Assembly: GCF_024323335.1 (NCBI RefSeq)
Contig: NC_066580.1
Span: forward strand, 85,297,391-85,361,390
Length of the DNA stretch: 64,000 nt
Direction: 5' to 3'
DNA from: Lathyrus oleraceus
Lineage: Eukaryota > Streptophyta > Magnoliopsida > Fabales > Fabaceae
Under the pieces are notes generated by a model. The model was not told the origin of the DNA and ran no database searches. It saw only the letters and a list, made by a program, of their open reading frames with translations. This document shows positions 57,339 to 64,000 of this stretch, piece by piece. Both the position numbers and the translations under genes were made by a program. Numbering within the stretch: the first letter of the stretch is position 1; each line of letters begins with the position of its first letter.

Positions 57339-58787
57339 ATGGAAAGACCAAAAAGGCATACGAAGAAGTACAACTTTAGACAGCCTGATGTAAAAGAGTT
57401 AAGGAATCTGACATCTTATGTATTAGATCCCTTGGGTTTCAAGGCTCGTTATGGGAAGCTTCTGCCTCTGCTCACTACTCAGGTTGATTAGGGATTGATG
57501 AGTACTCTGGCTCAGTTCTATGATCCTCTGTATCACTGCTTCTCTTTTCCGGACTTCCAGTTGTTACCGACCTTGGAGGAGTATTCTCATCTCATTGGGA
57601 TTCCGATTCTGGATCAGGTGCCGTTCAGTGGCTTAGAGAGTATTCCGACCGCTCGAGAGATTGCAAGCTTGTTGCACATATATGAAGATTTGATCAAAGC
57701 TAATCTGACTACCAAAGGCGGAATTTAGGGTTTTCCTTCCGAGTTCCTCATCGCTCAAGCTACCTTTTATGGGAAAGCCAAGAGTGAGGATGCCTTTGAG
57801 GCTTTATTAGTGTTGCTCATCTATGGCTTGGTGTTGTTTCCCAACTTCGACAAGTTTGCGGACATGAATGCCATTAGGATCTTCTCAGTTCTTAATCCTG
57901 TTCCGACTTTGTTGGGTGATGCCTATGTCTCTTTGCACCTGAGGAACGCAAAGGGTGGTGGAGTTATTGTCTGCTGTCTACCTCTGCTGTACAAGTGGTT
58001 TATTTCGCACTTGCCACAGACAGTTGCTTTCAAGGAGAACAAGGGATGTCTACGGTGGTCTCAGAGGCTTATGTCTCTCACTAATGACGATATCTCTTGG
58101 TATGATCGCGTGTATGATACTGTTCAGATCATTGATTATTGTGGTGAATTCCCGAATGTGCCTCTTCTTGGTACATGTGGTCGGATCAGCTACAATCCTA
58201 TTCTCGCGCGCCGTCAGCTTGGGTTCCCCCTAAAGGATAAACCTCATAACATTCTGTTAGAAGGTGGGTTCTTTCAGGAGGGTAAAGATCCCCAAGGCCT
58301 GAAAGCCAGATTTGTCCGTGCTTGGCGCAGTATTCACAAGAAGAGTAGGAACGAGTTGGGTCCAAAGAATTGCATTGCTTTGGAGCCATACACCTCTTGG
58401 GTCAGACAGAGAGCTGTCGTGTACCTGATGCCATACGATCATCCGAGACCTACACCTTTGGATGTGGCTGGGCCTTCAACCCTCCCTATCCAACGTGTAG
58501 AGGAGTTAAAAGAGGAAGACCTTTCGCGTGCTTGGATCCGTGAAAGAGAGGAATTGTTGCAGCAGCTTAAGGAGAAGGATGCTCTGATTGAGTTTCTCGA
58601 GCATCGGGTGATCGATGATCCGAATGATACCTGGACTTCTCTGCTTCCTCAGTATTCCAAATTCTGGAAGAGGAAGTATGATCGACTTGCAAAGGAGAAA
58701 GCGGACATGGAAGCAGCCTATGAGAGAGAGATCAAGAAGCTGTGTGCCTTTCGTCTTCCAGCATCCCGAGCTTCTAGGGATCCATAG
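57339..58787 (+). pseudogene. Element D ORF1 (Ogre-specific protein, two internal stops)
   Basis: ATG at 57339 follows TTTCAGAC and starts MERPKRHTKKYNFRQP. One frame runs to TAG at 58785, about 482 codons, interrupted by TAG at 57489 (codon 51) and TAG at 57726 (codon 130). Before, between and after them the frame is kept. The middle contains PTLEEYSHLIGIPI, TTKGGI, LLIYGLVLFPNFDKFAD and PLLYKWFISHLP, the pattern I associate with Ogre ORF1 and with plant-mobile-domain-like proteins (family recall, not searched). Codons of about 385-450 are charged and heptad-like (REREELLQQLKEKDALIEFL), a probable coiled coil. The function of Ogre ORF1 is unknown. It lies between the leader and gag-pro, as in other Ogres. 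Confidence 0.87.
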
Positions 58788-59084
58788 GATGTTATTTTCC
58801 TTTTCTCTTTGTAATGATCAAAAATGCTGTACTTCTTTGTTGAATATATTGAATGAGATATTTTCCATGAGAAATTAAAATGCTTTAAATATTCAAAATT
58901 TGCAAATAAATACCCTAAGGGTTCCTTGAAAATAAAACAAAGCATCTGCACAAGCATTTCATGCATCATTCTGCATAAGCAGGTACCTTGTTTCTGGTCT
59001 TCTTGTCCTAACTCTGTGTTCTTCATTTATTTTGAAGACAAGCTGACTCACCGGTATTATACTCGAGCCAATTCTGCCAGAGTT

Positions 59085-62000
59085 ATGGATCAGCTAGAAC
59101 AAGAGAACCGAGAGCTGAAGGAAGAGGTCGCTCGCCTGAGCGCTTTGATGGAGCAGTTTCTGTCTGCTCAGAATCAACCTTCTCCACCTACTGCAACTCC
59201 TCCCCAGAGGACGGTTATTTCAGAGGTTGCTGCTTCGACTGTGCCAGCCAGTGCTCATTTTGTGCCCAATGCTATGCCAGCCGGGTTTCCTTGGGGTATG
59301 CCTCCAGGTTTCATGCCTGATCTTCCTGCTCCAACTTTTGCTCATATGCCGGCATCTAGCCCGGTCCCTGTTGCTGCTCCTCCTGTCGTGCATACCATGC
59401 CTAGGGTAGACAACACCATCTATCATTCCGAGCCATCTGAGGGCCCGGATGTTAATGAAAATATGGATGCTATGAACGATCAATTCCTTGAGCTGAGAAA
59501 GGAATTGAAGACCCTCCAGGGAAAGATTTGTTCGGCAAGTCTGCTGCCGAGTTGTGCCTTGTTCCCGGTGTCAAGATACCGATCAAATTCAAAGTGCCTA
59601 AATTTGAAAAATATAAAGGGAACACTTGCCCTCTTGCTCACCTGGTCATGTACGCCAGGAAAATGTCTACCCAAACTGATAATGATCAGCTTCTGATCCA
59701 TTATTTTCAAGACAGTCTGTCCGGTGCTGCACTCAGATGGTACATGAGTTTGGACAGTGCTAATATTCGATCCTTCAATGATCTTGGTGAAGCCTTCGTC
59801 AAGCAATATAAATACAACGTTGATATGGCGCCTGACCGTGATCAGCTCAGGGCCATGTCTCAGAAGGACAAAGAGACATTCAAGGAGTACGCCCAGAGGT
59901 GGCGAGAGCTGGCTGCTCAGATTACTCCACCGCTGGAGGAGAAAGAGATGACTAAGATCTTCTTGAAGACTCTTAGTTCTTTTTATTATGAGCGGATGGT
60001 AGCAAGTGCTCCCTCTGATTTCACCGAGATGGTGAACATGGGGATGCGATTGGAGGAAGGTGTCCGTGAAGGACGATTAGCAAAAGATGAGAGCTCATCT
60101 TTTAACCGGTATGGGGCGTTTAAGAAGAAGGATGGGGAGGAACATGCTGTGCAGTCCCATTCCAAGCCTAGAAGACCCTCTGTTCAGAGGAAGCCAGCAC
60201 GGCGTAACAACAATCAACACCATGTGGCTCATATAGCACCTGTCTTCAAAGACAATGCTCAGCAATATCAGCAACCGCAACATCAGCAGCAATATCAACA
60301 GCCTCAGTATCAGCAACAACAGCGTCCACAGCAACAGGCTTACCAGCCTCGTGGCAGTACAACCAACCAAGCTAACTTGAGTTATGATAGGAAGAAGATC
60401 AGCTTCGATCCAATTCCTATGTCATACGCAGAGCTGTATCCTTCCTTGTTGGAAAGGAAGTTGGTTTCTCCCAGGGATCCTCCTGCTATTTCTGCAAATC
60501 CCCAATGGTGGTATAAACCAGACCAACACTGTGATTATCATTCCGGTGCTCCGGGACATAACATTGAAAACTGTTATCCACTGAAGACTAAGGTTCAAGA
60601 CCTTATGAGATGTGGAATTCTGAGCTTTGAAGATTCAGGCCCGAATGTTACCAAGAACCCATTTCCTGCGCATGGGAAATCGGTTAATATGGTCCAGGGA
60701 TGCCCTGGGAAGTACAAGGTCAAATATGTAAGCCATATTCGACAGTCGTTGGTTGAATTACATCGGTTGTTGTGTCAGTACAACTACATGGAGCATGACC
60801 ACGACAAGTGCCGCATTTGCTCGGTTAACCGTCTGGGTTGTAACCAGGTGCGCAGAGAACTCCAAGAGTTGTTGGATGAGGGTACCATTGAGATTCTGCA
60901 AAATCGCAATGTTGATGAAGATGAACCGGAGGTAAATGTTATATCTCTTGTGTTCAAGCTACCCGAGCCTGTTGTTATTCGCTATGATAGCAGCAAGCCG
61001 AAGGTTTCTCCTTCTCTGGTGATTAAGCCTGCAGGCCCTGTGCCTTATTCTTCTGACCGAGCTGTTCCGTTCAGGTATAATCCCGTTGCCGTGCAAGATG
61101 GGGTAGAAGTGCCTTTGCCTTCAACGTCTGTAACCAACATCGTTGATGTGAGCGGATTGACCCAGAGTGGTCGTGTGTTTTCTGCACCTCCCAAAGCTTC
61201 TGTTGCTTCTGATTCCGTTGAGCGTCCTGTTGGGACGGCTGTGAAAATTCAGAACCCGACACTTGATGTTGCCAAACCCTCCTCAGTACAAAAGACTCAT
61301 TCTTCTTCAGTTGGCCCAAGTGGCATTGTGAATGAAGAATGTGATGAGATGCTGAGGCTCATCAAAAAGAGTGAGCACAACGTTGTAGACCAGCTTCTAC
61401 AAACGCCATCCAAGATCTCCGTTCTTTCTCTGCTGTTGAATTCAGAACCCCATAGGGAGGCTCTGCAGAAAGTCTTGGATCTGGCATATGTTGATCACGA
61501 TGTCACTATAGAACAGTTCGATAGTATTGTTGCAAACATCACTGCTTGCAACACTTTGAGTTTTAGTGACACTGATCTCCCTGAGGAGGGAAGAGACCAC
61601 AACATGGCTTTACACATTTCTATGAATTGCAAATATGATGCCATGTCCAACGTGCTGGTGGACACTGGATCATCCCTTAATGTATTGCCAAAATCCACAC
61701 TCTCTCGATTGTCATATCAAGGGCCTCCTATGAGGCAGAGTGGTGTTGTTGTGAAGGCATTCGATCGGTCGCGTAAGACCGTGATTGGGGAAGTTGATCT
61801 CCCAATCAAGATTGGACCAAGTGATTTCCAAGTTACCTTCCAGGTAATGGATATCCACCCATCGTACAGCTGTCTCCTTGGCAGACCATGGATTCACGAG
61901 GCTGGCGCCGTGACATCCACCCTACACCAGAAGCTGAAATTCGTGAAGAATAAGAAACTGGTTGTGGTAGGGGGAGAAAAGGCTCTCCTGGTTAGCCACT

Positions 62001-62395
62001 TGTCTTATTTCTCATATATTGACGTTGAGGATGAAGTTGGAACTCCTTTCCAAGCTTTATCTATTGATGAACCAATTGAGAAGAAGTCTCCTTCATTTGC
62101 TTCCTACCGTGATGCAAAACTGGCCACTGAATGTGGTGCAGTTGCTGGTTTAGGGAAGGTGATCGAGCTTGAAGACAATAGATCTCGGGCTGGCATTGGC
62201 TACTGTACTGGGGCATTTAATGAGCAAGGTTTGTTCAAGAGTGGAGGTTTCATCCATGCTGAGCAACCTGAAGAGGAAGTTGCTGCTATCTTGGAAGAGG
62301 ATGCAGAGGATCTGAACAATTTCGTCATTCCTGGTGGTGTCTGCCACAATTGGGTCGCTGTAGATGTTCCTACAGTCATCCATAGATCAGAGTAA
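59085..62395 (+). pseudogene. gag-pro: Element D gag-pro (one-base frameshift near 59526)
   Basis: ATG 59085 starts MDQLEQENRELKEEVARL, a short coiled coil, then a Pro-rich segment. An upstream in-frame ATG (58926) would add HRYYTRANSAR, common near Gag starts, so the start is uncertain. At about 59526, KTLQGK continues only after a frame change into LFGKSAAELC, best explained by one lost base. From 59528 the frame is open for 955 codons: Gag core (AALRWYMSLDS, YAQRWRELAAQI), a Gln-rich linker (60256-60345), a knuckle-like CDYH..GHNIENC at 60530-60574 with spacing C-x2-H-x5-H-x4-C, and an aspartic protease with DTGSS at 61661 and LLGRPWIH near 61875. The TAA at 62393 lies within the intron. 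Intact Gag-Pro would form the particle and process the polyprotein. Confidence 0.92.
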
Positions 62396-62648
62396 TTGTT
62401 CACTTTGTTTAAAACCCTTCTCCCATGCCAAAAGGAGAAGTGATGACATTGTTGGCGAAGCATATATACAATGATGTTTTCATTGAATTAATGCATTGTT
62501 AAACATTTGTTTTCACTTTTTGCTTTTGCATGAAATCAGTGATCATAAAAAACCCATAAAAACAAGAATAAAAGCAACCTTTTTCATCTGCATAATGGTT
62601 TGCTTGTTTAAATGCTAAAGTTTTTCATTAACCAAAATCATTATGCAG
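62392..62648 (+). other. Element D pro-pol intron, 257 bp
   Basis: The 5' site is GA/GTAATTG (GT at 62392) and the 3' site TTATGCAG (AG at 62647-62648). The intron contains the gag-pro stop. Joining the flanks completes a Glu codon and continues in the RT frame with no stop, whereas unspliced RNA ends at 62395. An intron here is a published hallmark of Ogre. Its retention in part of the transcripts would set the Gag to Pol ratio. Pyrimidine-rich sequence precedes the AG only weakly. Confidence 0.85.
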
Positions 62649-64000
62649 GTTGATCCTAAAACCCATTGAAAATAATGATCCAACGCCATCTCCCAATTTT
62701 GGATTCCCTGTATTCGAGGCAGTGGAAGATGATGTTGAAGAGATTCCTGATGAGATCACCCATCTCCTTGAGCACGAGAAGAAGATCATTCAGCCGCACC
62801 TTGAAGAGTCTGTCAAGAAGGATTTGATCAGTTTGCTACGAGAATATTCCGATATCTTTGCTTGGTCATATGAAGACATGCCAGGTCTAGATACAGATAT
62901 TATGCAACATTTCCTGCCTTTGAAACCTGAGTGCGTGCCTGTGACGCAGAAGCTCAGAAGAACTCATCCAGATATGGAAGTGAAGATCAAAGAGGAAGTT
63001 CAGAAGCAAATTGATGCGGGGTTTCTGGTGACTTCTACATATCCTCAATTGGTGGCCAACATTGTGCCTGTTCCTAAGAAGGACGGAAAAGTCCGTATCT
63101 GTGTTAACTACAGAGATTTGAATAAGGCTAGTCCGAAAGATGATTTCCCTCTACCACACATTGATATGTTGGTAGATAATACAGCTAAATTCAAAGTGTT
63201 TTCGTTTATGGACGGATTTTCCAGATATAATCAAATCAAAATGGCACCCGAAGATATGGAGAAGACAACATTCATCACACCTTGGGGAACATTCTGTTAT
63301 CGAGTGATGCCCTTCGGTCTGAAGAACGTAGGAGCCACATATCAACGAGCTATGACTACCTTGTTTCATGATATGATGCACAAGGAGATAGAGGTCTATG
63401 TTGATGATATGATTGCTAAGTCCCGAACGGAAGTTGAGCATATTGAGCATTTGTTGAAGCTTTTTCAGCGGCTGAGGAAGTTTAGACTTCGCCTGAATCC
63501 GAACAAATGTACTTTTGGAGTCCGTTCCGGCAAGTTGTTGGGTTTTGTGGTCAGCGAAAGAGGTATTGAGGTTGATCCTGCAAAGGTCAAAGCAATACAA
63601 GAGATGCCTGCACCCAAAACTGAGAAGCAAGTCCGAGGTTTTCTTGGCCGCTTGAATTATATTTCCAGATTTATATCCCACATGACTGCCACATGTGCGC
63701 CGATATTCAAGCTCCTTCGGAAGGATCAGTCTCATGATTGGACCGAGGATTGCCAGAAAGCTTTCGACAGTATCAAGGAGTATCTGTCTGAACCTTCGAT
63801 CTTGTCTCCGCCTGTGGAAGGAAGACCTCTGATCATGTATTTGACTTTTCTTGAAGACTCGATGGGTTGTGTCCTCGGTCAACAAGATGAATCAGGGAAG
63901 AAAGAATCTGCTATCTACTACCTCAGTAAGAAGTTTACTGATTGTGAGTCTCGGTACTCAATGCTTGAGAAGACGTGCTGTGCTTTGGCTTGGGCCGCTA
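62649..64000 (+). CDS. pol: Element D pol exon (RT and start of RNase H), partial
   Basis: Open from the intron 3' site to the window edge, about 450 codons, with no stop noticed. An acidic linker (VFEAVEDDVEEIPDE) is followed by the RT entry motif LLREYSDIFAWSYEDMPG, then the fingers and palm: VANIVPVPKKDGKVR, SPKDDFPLPHIDML, FITPWGTFCYRVMPFGL. The catalytic YVDD (63397-63408) is intact, unlike YVND in B. The RT thumb and connection follow (NPNKCTFGV, GFLGRLNYISRF), and gypsy RNase H begins near 63.8 kb (MGCVLGQQD, YYLSKKFTD). Two unusual residues are CVNYRDL (usually CVDYRDL) and FSRYNQ (usually FSGYNQ), so activity is uncertain. Second RNase H and integrase should follow outside the window. 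Expression needs splicing from gag-pro. Confidence 0.93.

Larger units (their letters stand above)
50751..64000 (+). mobile_element. Element D: Ogre-type retrotransposon, 3' end outside window
   Basis: Order is 5' LTR, PBS, 1-kb leader, ORF1, gag-pro, intron, pol. This is the diagnostic Ogre layout. At least 13.2 kb is present, and the rest of pol, the 3' UTR and the 3' LTR should lie to the right. Two ORF1 stops and one gag frame change make this copy non-autonomous as written, but the protease and visible RT parts are open. Confidence 0.93.

Noticed and set aside
63151..63885. A 244-codon minus-strand open frame
   Set aside because: It lies opposite the conserved RT and RNase H frame of element D; shorter counterparts occur opposite B and C pol. 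Antisense shadow.

Overview
The window is plant nuclear DNA made almost entirely of nested LTR retrotransposons of the giant Ty3/gypsy Tat/Ogre type. The evidence is 2.5 to 5.6 kb LTRs starting TGTA and ending in CA, primer-binding sites reading TGGCGACTCTG just after the LTRs (the tRNA-Arg type described for Ogre), an extra ORF1 before gag-pro, a short intron between protease and reverse transcriptase, and two RNase H domains in pol. Such density and LTR size point to a large-genome legume of tribe Fabeae (Pisum, Vicia, Lathyrus). That assignment is inference. I see no host gene, rRNA or functional tRNA gene.

Layout. 1-13501 is a minus-strand LTR (A) cut by two further minus-strand solo LTRs (S1 938-6263, TSD AAAGG; S2 6736-11570, TSD CATTG) and, at the left edge, by LTR F (1-539). 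A is inserted in the pol gene of plus-strand element B. B has its pol remnant at 13502-16671, a 3' UTR split by solo LTR S3 (17707-22639, TSD TCATC), and a 3' LTR at 24447-29297. B is inserted in the 5' LTR of an older element E: LTR tail 29298-31782, PBS 31792, leader to 32356. Element C (32357-42872, TSD CTTTG) sits inside the E leader, which resumes at 42878 and breaks off near 43223. Unassigned AT-rich repeat sequence (X) follows. It is split by solo LTR S4 (43581-48411, TSD CTATC). At 50751 the best-preserved element, D, begins: complete 5.6 kb 5' LTR, PBS, leader, ORF1, gag-pro, intron, and pol running off the window.

How the genes work together. In D, ORF1 encodes a protein of unknown role. 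Gag-Pro supplies capsid and aspartic protease. Removing a 257-bp GT-AG intron would put protease and reverse transcriptase in one frame. Pol of B and C shows the rest: RT, gypsy RNase H, a second archaeal-type RNase H, and integrase with HHCC and DDE motifs. All copies carry damage: D has two stops in ORF1 and a one-base shift in gag; C has lost ORF1, nearly all gag-pro and the start of its 3' LTR; B has stops, a frameshift and an altered RT catalytic Asp.

The most interesting signals are in the long LTRs: a 6-bp stem with a 7-nt loop that keeps pairing while its sequence changes across five copies, two palindromic motifs with paired substitutions, a second PBS-like TGGCGACTC 65-77 bp inside most LTR ends, TCGCTAGGCGA arrays before a TATA box, a 72-nt tRNA-like sequence, and tandem repeats whose copy number differs between families.
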